Below are positions 33,001 through 42,565 of a stretch of 64,000 bases of DNA, piece after piece. The position numbers and the translations under genes are program-made. Under the pieces are notes generated by a model. The model worked only from the letters and a program-made list of their open reading frames with translations, searched no databases and was not told the DNA's origin. This DNA comes from Rhizopus arrhizus (Eukaryota; Mucoromycota; Mucoromycetes; Mucorales; Rhizopodaceae): positions 868,001-932,000 of the forward strand of contig JAKZZE010000023.1 of NCBI GenBank assembly GCA_024220505.1, in the 5' to 3' direction. Position 1 is the stretch's first letter, and the number at the start of each line of letters is the position of its first letter.

Positions 33001-33841
33001 TGAAGTCAGACACCGTTTCATTGTTTCTTTGCTTGGATGAAAGTAGGCGTCCAAACATTTCAATTGCCTTAGCAGGGTTTTCAAAGTGCTTGCGTATTAT
33101 GTCCTTGGCTTCTTCCCAAGAGTACGAAGGGCTGTGTGATTCGATTGTCTCTTGGTACCAATCTAAATTGGCTTCACCAATGGATAAAGCCATGTAGTCA
33201 CGCCAGTGGACCAAGATATTGACTTGATTGATCCTGAAAATGCGCTCAAATGTCTTGAAAAATATTTCTACTGTGTTGAAATATTTCCAGTCAGCAGGGT
33301 CAGAATCCTTCTTGTCCACCGAAAGATGAAGAATGGGAAGCTCAGAGCGGCTGATCTTGCTGTTATTGAAACTTGACCACTCGTCTTGTGACGCATGTTC
33401 CTTATTGAAAGCAGATCTAGAGTTCCCAGCGTGAGATAACATAGGCTTATGCATCCTATTTTTCTTGCATTCATTGTATAATTCAACTATACCGTTATAT
33501 CGGTATTTAGCCTGTTGAACTACCTCTCTTCCTTTGTTAATTTCCTCCATAGAAGCCTGAGGATTTGCATACATACGAGTGAGTTCCACTCGAACTCGTT
33601 CAAGAAGGTCATATGCCATTCTTTTAGCATTTTTCATTTCCAATAAGTTGTCTTCAGAAGAAGAGGAATTGGCTCGGTTATCTTCATTTATAGATAACCC
33701 ATTTAAAGAGCTAGTGTAATCTTCTGTTTCCTTTAAGACGGCATCAGCAGCTTGCTCAGGAGAGTTGATCAGTTCCATGGCGTAGTCAATGGGAGCAGAA
33801 GCATTGGGAGTAGCAGGAGTAGAGTTACCAGTAGCAGACAT
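30022..33841 (-). pseudogene. Chr-1 Gag-Pol, 5' part
   Basis: About 1273 residues from the ATG at 33841 (MSATGNST...) to the Tc1-B insertion. Gag carries a CLYCRDTWFKGHKC zinc finger. Protease IDTGAEISVIN; reverse transcriptase TLDLTAAFHRFKIH and FIDDIVIMS (IDD in place of the common LDD); RNase H VATDASNYGIG, YTDHKALTYLHT. Integrase N terminus HLMGHFGAENIVK...SCVACQKHN and the first catalytic Asp GDHWSMDLAELP. The frame then breaks at LLVLLD, between the first and second integrase Asp. No frameshift is seen before that. Confidence 0.92.
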
Positions 33842-33883
33842 CTTGATTTTAGAACAATAGCGTAGTGTATTCACTTAAAAAAA

Positions 33884-34279
33884 TGTGATATTTAGGGTTT
33901 ATAATATAAAAATATACTAAGTCAATCAACAAATATAAAAATAAGTGAGACTCAAAGTAGATTGTCCTTTATTCAAGTTAAAAATATGAGGGTATTTATA
34001 CTTTTCTATCCACGGCTAAATAATAGTATTCACAGTATATGATTATTGATTATTAATCGATATTAGACGATGCGTTAATTATATGATTGGTATTGTTTAA
34101 CATCTTTTATCAAGAAGTAATTATTAATCCTGATTCAGGAACTTGTTAGAATATTCTGGAGTGGATCGGGATATGATTTTATTTGACGTGGCATAATACA
34201 ATGTCCGATATTCCTAATTTGGATGATCATTGTTCGTAGTAATTTACAGTATTACTTTATTATATGTGTAAATACCACA
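33884..34279 (-). repeat. Chr-1 5' LTR
   Basis: Identical to the 3' LTR. Its inner edge is followed on minus by TTTTTTTAAGTGAATAC. Confidence 0.92.
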
Positions 34280-34603
34280 TATTTAGTTGTTGTTTGAAGT
34301 GTTTCGTAAGAGAAACTTGTTATTCTTGATATAAAGTTTAAGCGAAAGCTTGATATAGGTAGTGACCACCAGATCTTGTTTGTTAAGATCGATAAAAAGT
34401 GTGTTGTAAAATAAAAAGATAATATAAAAAGGGGTTCAAAGAGCTCAATGAAGAGTCTGAATATAAGATATAAGTGATTCTTTTATTGATATTGATAAGA
34501 ATAAGAATAAGAATAAAAATAAAAAGGATTTGTTGGATATTTATATAAAATTTGTTGCCTTGATTCTCCTTGTTAGATTAATTTTTCCTTTAACCGAAAG
34601 TTT

Positions 34604-34677
34604 TCGGTCTAGCGACTCAAGTCATTTTGTTGACTCAAGTCATTTTGTTGACTCAAGTCATTTTGTTGACTCAAGCC
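34604..34677. repeat. Minisatellite of unit 4 (18 bp)
   Basis: Three full copies and one partial copy of GACTCAAGTCATTTTGTT. Confidence 0.9.
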
Positions 34678-34733
34678 GCCAATACGACTTGCATCGGAAA
34701 GGATTTGTACGACCCGATTGCCGTTTTCGTCAC

Positions 34734-34788
34734 ACTAGTAAAAATTTATTACAGCACCTTTACATCGGTGTAATAAATTTTTACTAGT
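34734..34788. repeat. Perfect 20 bp inverted repeat
   Basis: ACTAGTAAAAATTTATTACA at 34734-34753 and its exact reverse complement at 34769-34788, with a 15 nt loop. Could be a cruciform or a tiny foldback element. Confidence 0.9.
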
Positions 34789-35220
34789 TCGCTTGAGTGT
34801 GTTGAGTTGAGGTTTAAATAAACAGATTTAAGTTGTAATTGGTATAATAATTGCTTTTATATGAGTTGGATTGGCTTGATTCGCTTGTTATAGTGACCAC
34901 CAGATCTTATAAAGTAGATCAAACTGTTTTAGTTAAGGTAGAATAAAAATAAAAAGATAAAGTAAAATAAAAAAGGGGATTTACAATGAAGTATAATAGC
35001 TTCAAGGGACTTCTTGTTCTTGATGTTAAATAAAATAAGAGATAGTTTGCCTCTTTAAAAGAATATTTATTTGATAAAAAGAAAAAGTAAAATTAAAATA
35101 AGAGAGAAGTTAGGAAGTTAGAAGTGAAGTATTTTTTGAGATTATTATTTGGGGTTATTTATATGTTTTTGGATTTTATGTTTTGTTCTGTTTTTGGTAT
35201 TTTGAATGGTTGTTATAAGA

Positions 35221-35283
35221 GGCGGTTGTTGTATAGTGTAAGGTGGTTGTTGTAAACTGCAAGGCGTTCGTTATAAACTGCAA
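35221..35283. repeat. Minisatellite of unit 5 (21 bp)
   Basis: Three diverged copies of GGTGGTTGTTGTAAACTGCAA; the same block appears inverted near 26170-26235. Confidence 0.85.
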
Positions 35284-35658
35284 CGATTTAAATTCCGCCG
35301 TTTTATTCTTGTGTGTTGTGAGATTGTTAGGCTTTCGGGTTTAAGTAGGTTTGATATAAGTTTTTGAGACAAAGTTTTGATAATTGAATAAGGTATCGGA
35401 CAAAGTAATATCCAAAAAGAGTAGATAATTTGAGTTGTAAGTTCGCTTGAGTAGAGTGACCACCAGATCTTGTTAAGTAGATCAGTCTGAATTGAATAAA
35501 AGTAAAATAAAAAGATGAAAGATAAAAGATAAAATAAAAAAGAGATTACAATGAAGTATATGATTCAAGGGATTATTGATTCTTCCTATTTATAAAATAA
35601 AAGTAGTATTTTGTTTCAAAGGAGATTTATTTGGATAAGGTAAGATAATAATAATAAT

Positions 35659-35999
35659 TGTCATGTTTTGACATGTCAATAAGATACAGTCTTATCATTC
35701 TGGACTAAATCTTTACAAATGAGTTTGAATAAGAATAGAACCTGATAATTATCACTGCCCTAAACAGCCAAGTTTCACTTTCATCTCAACAGTTGATTAT
35801 TAACATCAGTCTATAAAATTTTTCTTATACATGTCAAATCATATCGGTCGTAACTATTTTTGTCATCTAATCTCAGGTCTTGCTCAACTAATATAAATAG
35901 CCTTGAAATCTTTCTTTAATAAAAGTATTCGACTTTAGAACTATTGTTCGGTCTCGTTAATTCTTCTTTATCTTACTTTTGAATACTTAAAACACTTCA
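35659..35999 (+). repeat. Solo LTR, family LTR4
   Basis: TGTCATGTTT...CACTTCA with ATAAT on both sides (35654-35658, 36000-36004). Contains ATATAAATAG and a TTTAATAAAAG signal. The flanks are AT-only, so the exact ends carry some doubt. Confidence 0.7.
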
Positions 36000-36589
36000 A
36001 TAATAATAATTCTTGATAAATTGTTGATATTTATATGTTTTGGTTTTCTTGATTTTGTGATGTTTTTAGATTTTTGTGTTTTCCTTTGAATTGTGAATTT
36101 AGTTGAGTTATTCAATTTCATTGAGTTTATCAAAAATATTGAGGACATGAACTTAGTTCAGGTCCGAACTTTCTTCGTCAAGTGGTACAGTGTAATTTTT
36201 TGTTGCTTCAATGGCTTGTAAGAGTTAACGGTTTTGAAATAAAGTAAAGCGGATGAAAATGGATAAAAAAAATAAGAGTTGGGTAGAATATTGATATTAG
36301 GTTCGCTTGTAAGTGACCACCAGATCTTGTTAAGTAGATCAAACTTGTTTGTAATAAAGTAACTTGATAGAAGTATTAAAATGTTTACAATGAAGATAAT
36401 TGACTTCAAGGGACTTGTCTTGCTTGTGTTTTAAGAGTGTTATACCAAAAGATTCAGGGATAAAGATACTTGATTTATTGGATAAAATATATTTAAGATA
36501 AGTAAAGTTAAAATATATATAAGTCAAGAGAAGTGAAGTAAAATAAAAAGTAAAAACTTGTCTATTTTATAGACAAAGAAAAATAAAGT

Positions 36590-36705
36590 TTCATTTCGAT
36601 ATAAGGTTTGATTTCGATATAAGGTTTGATCTCGATATAAGGTTTGATTTCGATATAAGGTTTGATTTCGATATAAAGTTTGATTTTGAAATAAAGTTCA
36701 AAAAA
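36590..36705. repeat. Minisatellite of unit 7 (18 bp)
   Basis: About six copies of GGTTTGATTTCGATATAA, the last ones diverging. Confidence 0.88.
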
Positions 36706-37684
36706 AGGATAAGGTTCAAAATTAAAAAATCACAAGCCGCAGCCATTGCTGGTGTTAATGTTGTAATCTTTGTTACAACAGTTTGATTGAAAAAATTTCT
36801 ATTTTCGTCACAGTGTTACATCGGTTTGCGTTTCATCCAATGTGAGATTGGAGTTTATAAGGTTTTTATAGTGTTAAATAGGTTTGATTTAAGAGAGTCT
36901 TGATATAAGATCAAAGGTTTAGGTAGGATTTGATTCCAAAAAGAGTAATAATTTGAATATAAGTTCGCTTGTAATAAGTGACCACCAGATCTTGTTAAGT
37001 AGATCAAACTGTTGTGAATAAAATAAAGTAAAAAGATAAAAAAAGGGATTACAATGAAGTGTATTTGCTTCAAGGGACTTCTTGTTCTTGATATTAGATA
37101 AAATAAAAGGAAAACAAAAGAGATTTACTTTGTATGATATTTATTAAAATAATCAAAAAGTAAATAAGTGAAGTATGTAAGTAAGTCAAGAGTATAAGAA
37201 ATATTGAAGTTATTTATATGTTTTTGGCTTTTCTGATTATATGCTGTTTTTGATGATTTTGTGAATATTCTGTATTTTTTTGTATTTTTCTGGATTTATC
37301 TGTATTCATACGTATTCATACGTATTTGTTTGTATTTTCCTGGATTTGAATTAGTTGGAGAGAGAAAAGTCAAATGCTGCAAAAGTTTGCTGCATTGTGT
37401 TACACTGTTATTTTGTAACCTTGTGGGTTTATTGAGTGCTTTATATAGAAGTTTTTCTTGAAATTTCAAAGTAAGGTACTGTAGTGACCACCAGATATTT
37501 TATGTAAGATCAAATATAAGTAAGTAAAATGTAAAGATAAAAAAAAATAAAGGGATCAGGAACTTTTTATGAGAAGGTTGCCTGTTTATTGAATAAAATA
37601 TATAATAAAATATATGAGTAGAACTGTACTGTCCTTTTTCTTTGACTAAATGGTTGGGATATTTATATGCTGTAATTTTTTTTT

Positions 37685-37830
37685 TCTTTTTGACTTTTTT
37701 CATTTTTTTGACTTTTTTCATTTTCTTGACTTTTTTCATTTTTTTGACTTTTTTCGTTTTTTTGACTTTTTTTCATTTTTTTGACCTTTCTCATTTTTTT
37801 GACATTTTTCATTTTTTAGCTTCTTTGTTA
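37685..37830. repeat. Minisatellite of unit 9 (17-18 bp)
   Basis: About seven copies of a TTTTTTGACTTTTTTCAT-like unit. Confidence 0.85.
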
Positions 37831-37898
37831 CAACACCAAAAAGCGATCATTCTCACAATAGAATAAAAAGATATGACAACGCATTGAAAGTGTAAAAG

Positions 37899-37971
37899 TG
37901 AGGAATAAGAGAATCGAACTCTTGACCTTCAGATTTGGAATCTGACGCTCTACCAGTTGAGCTAATCCCCC
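37899..37971 (-). tRNA. tRNA-Trp (CCA anticodon)
   Basis: A full cloverleaf can be drawn: acceptor GGGGGAT/ATTCCTC with two G-T pairs; D arm GCTC...GAGC; anticodon arm TCAGA-TTCCAAA-TCTGA giving anticodon CCA; T arm AAGAG-TTCGATT-CTCTT; discriminator A. No intron. The internal promoter boxes (TAGCTCAACTGG and GAGTTCGATTCT) are present. It sits between the unit array on its 3' side and a small reading frame on its 5' side, and is the only clear host gene in the window. Confidence 0.95.
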
Positions 37972-37985
37972 ACCTTTCTTTTGAT

Positions 37986-38171
37986 ATGTGCTATGTTCGC
38001 CAGGGCCGCCTCTTTTTCTCAAATGAAACACCGATGGGTCCGGGTGACGTAGACCGGAATAGACTTATGTACGGGTCGGACGGTTATTTGACCCTGAGTG
38101 CTGGTCGTGCTGAGACTGAAATGAAGGCGGAAGTTAAGGGTTCTCAAAAGGGTCCTTATCCTAATGCTTGA
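37986..38171 (+). CDS. Small unrecognised reading frame, possibly the 3' end of a host gene
   Basis: About 61 codons from ATG to TGA. It is clearly richer in G+C than its surroundings, and its sequence is not low-complexity (GRLFFSNETPMGPGDVDRNR, LMYGSDGYLTLSAGR). It starts 15 bp from the 5' end of the divergent tRNA gene. I recognise no family. It may be the last exon of a host gene whose start was displaced by insertions, a gene remnant, or chance. Confidence 0.35.
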   Translation: MCYVRQGRLFFSNETPMGPGDVDRNRLMYGSDGYLTLSAGRAETEMKAEVKGSQKGPYPNA

Positions 38172-38191
38172 TCAATCGATATTCAAGATGT

Positions 38192-38424
38192 AATGGTGGC
38201 CTTATGTATTTTTTGAAGAATAATGGTGGTCCCATTTAAATTGTAGAAGTATAACGGAGTGGCTAGCAGCCAATGAAAAGTATAAAAGGATTACAAGTTT
38301 TTATTGAATAAACAATATACAGTCTTCTCTTTATTTTTTTACTTTATTCTTTTTACACTTACTTTACGCCTTTAAAGTCAATACTAGTTCTCTTTTTCCT
38401 GGTTACTGTTTTAAATTTCAAGCT
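38192..38424 (+). repeat. LTR-like promoter fragment
   Basis: Contains AAAAGTATAAAAGG followed by TTGAATAAAC about 25 bp on, the TATA/poly(A) spacing of the LTRs elsewhere in this window. ATTCAAG occurs on both sides. No TG...CA ends could be fixed. It lies about 220 bp upstream of the tRNA 5' end, a place favoured by some Ty3 elements. Confidence 0.3.
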
Positions 38425-39041
38425 ATTCAAGGTAAAGCATAATCAGGGGAAAAGCATATATCACTTTCGCTCTTCCAACCGTTATATAAGATATTTATTT
38501 TTCTACAACTTTCCCACTGCAAATAATTGGTGATTTTCAACGTTATCAGTCATTGACAGTCACTGCTAACATCAAAATTTCAACGTTCTAAATAACTTTG
38601 AATAAACCAAAAAAATTAAAATGCTCTGTATTGCACCTTTTTGAATTTTGAAAAAAGATTTAGGTGCGAAAAAAATAAAGAAATTTAATAATTTTATTAT
38701 TTTTTTTGTGGTGTAAGTATTCATGGAGTTATTCACGTTTTAAAAAAGTGTCTTTTTTTTTTTCAGATAGTCCCTTTTTGGAAAGCCTGTTCTCCTCTAT
38801 CGTTGAAAGACCGATATTTTCTTTTTTTTATTTTTGAGGGCAAAATGCGGAAAACAAAAACACATTGTGATTATTTTGATCAAAAGAATACATATTAGGA
38901 AGGCAGTCTGTGATCTTTAGCTTAGTTCATTTGAAGCGTGTAACAGAACGTAACAAAATAGTTGCGTTTGGGAAAAAAAAAAAGAAGCTGAAGAATTAAA
39001 AGTAAAAAAAAAAAAGACAAAGTTAAAAAAAAAAGACCTAG

Positions 39042-39072
<31 letters not shown>

Positions 39073-39387
39073 GCACAGCAATAAAAGGTTCCTTATTCAA
39101 ATGAAAACAATAACCTAACAGTAAACATGTTTTATAAAAATACAAATGCTTTTACATTATAACAAAAAAAACGTGTATATTCTAAAAAGAATAAAAAAAA
39201 AAAAAAGAAGCTTTGTTAACATCTTGTTACAAGGCAATTATAATTAATAGATACAAGCACAATTTTTTTGTTTTTCAAGTAAATAGATTGCTTTATTATT
39301 TTTTTATGACAAATAATATAAAGAATATATGTTTGTAAGTTTATATTGGTTCATTACTTACTTTATGTTTGCAGATGGGTGTAATTT

Positions 39388-39423
39388 GCCATTAGCCATT
39401 AGCCATTAGCCATTAGCCATTAG
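39388..39423. repeat. Heptamer repeat in B arm
   Basis: Five tandem GCCATTA copies. The other B arms have two to three copies, so the number varies between elements. Confidence 0.9.
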
Positions 39424-39566
39424 AGATGTTAACATTGCCAACTTCCTTTATCAAAAAGGGCTTTTTAACAACAAGCAGTAATATAAGTTTGATATTCTTA
39501 TAGTTTTATCGTGTTAAAGCGAACAACTTTGCTCATGTGGCTCATGTTCGTCAACCGAATGTGTCC

Positions 39567-39584
39567 CATTAGGAATTCCTAATG
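39567..39584. promoter_or_regulatory. Conserved palindrome in B arm
   Basis: CATTAGGAATTCCTAATG, a perfect 18 bp palindrome. It is exact at 8200-8217 (E1), 10240-10257 (E2) and 62421-62438 (E6), and slightly damaged at 59346-59362 (E5). A dimeric protein-binding site is the simplest reading. Confidence 0.7.
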
Positions 39585-40499
39585 TAAAAAAAAAAAAAAA
39601 GAAACCGACATTAGACTTGGTTGTTATTACTTTTTTATAAGCTTACATTTGACGTGTGCTTGAGCTTTCCTTTTTTTGTTTTGTACCTTTGACATCTAGT
39701 ATATTCCATGAAACAAAACAAGGGAGAAAAAAAAAGATATTGTTTTACTGCTATAATTTGTTAAGATACCGACTTTTTTTTTTATTTCAAGTAAAAAATA
39801 AAATAAAATAATACCCTTCATGCTAAACATATTGCATTCAAGTAATAAAACTTACTCAAGCAATGTATTAGTTATCTTTTGGGATACCATTAAATGTAAA
39901 CTATATGAAAAGCAACAGTTTTTGATTTCTAATATGGATAGACAGTGAATAAGTGTAACATTGGTAAAATAAGGCTACAAAAAACGCACTTCTTTTTTTT
40001 TTTCTTTTTTTTTTTTCTCTTTTTTATAAAAGGTAAGTTCTTAATATTATATATATTCTATTCCAGCTCTAATGGTGCTTTTACTGTAGTAAAGATGTAT
40101 CGATTGCTTTTTTTATGGTTTAAATAGTCTTTATAAAGTCTCTTTCCCAGAATTGTAGTTGCTTCTTCTTTTATTTGTTGGTATAAGCTTGGCTGGTGTC
40201 TTTTTCTTTTCTTTTTTTTAATGGTCTATGAAAGCAAGGTACTATTACTTTTACTACATACACTCAATAACTAATAATTACTATAGATGCCTGATGCTAT
40301 TTTAGTCGTTTGTATACGCTTAGCTAGTTTCCTTCCCATGGTCTATCTAAAGAAAGGTACTATTGCTTTTACTACATATACACGATAGCTAATAATTGTC
40401 ATAGATGAATGCTGCTTTGCTTTGGCCTCTTCTATCTCTTTTCTGTATTTGCTTTGGTTCTTAAGTACTGATGTCTTTTCTTTTGCTTTGAGTGTCCAA

Positions 40500-40833
40500 T
40501 GAGATATTTGCAGATAATAAAGTGAGAAAAAAGAAAGGAAATAGTACTTGAAAACTAGTGAATGAGTCTCTATGTAACCTCTTTATTAGATTTCAAGACG
40601 AGAGAGAGAACCCATTTAATCAAACTACGCCTTTATATAGGAAATGAAATTATTCAGGGACCGAAGTGAGTTCAAGGTCAATTTTAGTATTGAGCTTGAA
40701 CAATATAAACATTGTATATGAGCTTTTAAGGAATATGTAATAAGTAATATTATGTATTCAGTACTTGTTATTTCTTATATAAGATCTGAGTAATCTCATA
40801 CGAATAATAGTATTTAATGAGGTAAATACGACA
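40500..40833 (-). repeat. Chr-2 3' LTR
   Basis: 334 bp, TGAGATATTTGCAG...ATACGACA on plus. Confidence 0.93.
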
Positions 40834-40891
40834 TAGCCCCCGACCAGTATGAGATTACATTGAAGAAAATCTTGTGACTATTTTTAATATA

Positions 40892-42528
40892 CAGTAGGTG
40901 AAAAAATACGAGCAACCTCTGTTCGATTTGTCTTCATATCTTTTTATTTTCGTGTGTACATTCGCCAGAGCTTTGATATCACACAAACTAATTAAGACAA
41001 CAAAGATCCGTACAATACACTAAAGAGATTGACTCTACTTGAAGTACAAGCTTTTTAAAAAGGGAAAGACAGTCATAAAAAAGCCAATGATGATTTTTCA
41101 AAATTCGCTATGTTTATTTAATATTTTCTATATCTTCCCTTTGCTTTAAATAGTGCTTCTACTTTGGCTGGCATACCATTGATGGACCTCTTGCAAGCAT
41201 TTGCATTGAGTTTATTTCGCTCTACATCCACAAATGGCTAAAGCTTTCTGACACCTCTTTCTCCGACTTCATGTGGTGTCAGATTAAGTTTGAGCTGATG
41301 CCAAACATGCTTTATATGATTTAAATCCAGAATTTGAGCATACCAATAATTTATATACCTTACACTGATACCGCGTACCTATGGAGTTATGAATTTTAAT
41401 TTATACTTTACGCCGCTATCACTCTGAAGGTATACATCAGACGTCTTCAAATAATAGTACTCTAACGTATACATGTAAATAATGCTAAGTATATGCAGAC
41501 AAGCCGTTGAGTTTATGTTACCACCATAAAGCTGACATGCCTAGGCTGGTTCCGGAGTAGCTATGTGACCGCATATGTTGGTCCTACGGCTGCAGTGCTT
41601 TACTGTAATGTCGATGTGATGAGGGAGCAAAATGTCATTTGATACTATCCTATAGTATTTTACTCCATCTGATCACTAGATGCTAATCTTTGCTTCAGCT
41701 GAGAACGCTACTGGTCGTCACTCTTGACTTGACCAGTTGCGATGCCTTTTTGCTCAGGTCATCTGCTTTTTTCAATGATCCTTTTTTAAAAATGCCTTCT
41801 TTTTCTTAGCTCTCGGTGGCACTTTATGGATCTCAGCGCATTTACTTCTGAACGGTACATCAACAAGTAGCCAAACTTACCTAAGTCCCTGAATAGCTTT
41901 TTCGCTATTGTTCGATGACCAGTAATAATACACAGTTCGATATAGTGCTTCATGGCATAAGAGACAATAGCATGTCTTCCAGCCGACAGGTGTGAATTTC
42001 ATGGAAAAAGCTTCCTAGTATACCTTTTAACTGTGCGAGAATGAACGTAATATTTATCTGTAATATCCTCTAGCTTCATACTATTTAGTGATATATCTTT
42101 TATTTCTGGATTGCTTTTCCATTGGTATAGATTTAGGCGTGATGATGAGAAGTAGTGAGAGAAGTTGAGTAAAAAAAAAGAAACCAAGGGCTCATGAAGT
42201 CGCACTTGCTTTTATATGAATACAATAAGGAACACTCACAGTTCCATACAAGTACGCTATATAGTCTTCCGATATGTTCTTTGTTGACTTAAATGTAAAC
42301 ATATGATTACCGTACATAATTTAAGCTGGTCGGAAGTCAAATTTTTAAATTCGCATTCTCATTCCTCTCTCAATTTCCAGTATTGCTACATGAGACCTTT
42401 ACTGTTTCAAGACACATGACCCCGAAAATATACCGTAGGAGTCTCAAGCCGGTAGTTGGCATGCACCTTTTGATATAGCGAAAAAAGTCGATTTTGCCAA
42501 AAGGTTGCTCGTATTTTTTCACCTACTG
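40892..42528 (-). mobile_element. Tc1-A copy 2, dead
   Basis: TA-flanked (40890-40891, 42529-42530), same ends and nearly the same interior as the copy at 17258-18893, including the decayed transposase (helix-turn-helix ...YVHSRTVKRYTRKLFP then a stop). It is inserted between the end of pol and the purine tract of Chr-2. Confidence 0.9.
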
Positions 42529-42530
42529 TA

Positions 42531-42533
42531 TAT

Positions 42534-42565
<32 letters not shown>

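Larger units (their letters stand above)
26739..34279 (-). mobile_element. Chr-1: Ty3 chromovirus, split by a Tc1 transposon
   Basis: Identical 396 bp LTRs (26739-27134, 33884-34279; TG...CA). Gag-Pol is in one frame with a C-terminal chromodomain. A purine tract (GGCAGGGAGGGA) lies before the 3' LTR. No target duplication is readable (TGCAT left, TATTT right). After the 5' LTR comes TTTTTTTAAGTGAAT rather than a TGG-type primer site. The Tc1-B transposon at 28351-30019 interrupts the integrase. Confidence 0.93.
34280..35650 (-). repeat. GATC-hairpin/TGGTGGTCACT units 4, 5 and 6
   Basis: Signatures at 34361-34390, 34892-34920 and 35455-35483. Shared order on minus: repeat block, TATA-like sequence, AATAAA, AAGTCCCTTGAAG/TTCATTGTAA stem, GATC hairpin, TGGTGGTCACT, CAAGCGAA. 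Unit 6 has its TATA at about 36029 because LTR4 was inserted between TATA and AATAAA. No long coding frame. Confidence 0.7.
36005..37860 (-). repeat. GATC-hairpin/TGGTGGTCACT units 7, 8 and 9
   Basis: Signatures at 36312-36340, 36977-37005 and 37483-37511. Units 8 and 9 have clear TTTATATG TATA-like sites (about 37213, about 37660). Unit 9 is the most diverged (GATATTTTATGTAAGATC). The array stops about 40 bp from the 3' end of the tRNA gene. Confidence 0.7.

Noticed and set aside
34604..37830. Possible CRISPR array in the repeated blocks
   Set aside because: Repeats are contiguous without spacers, and the context is eukaryotic transposons.
37500..37866. Lys- or Phe-rich frames over 37500-37866
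   Set aside because: They are translations of the T-rich minisatellite.
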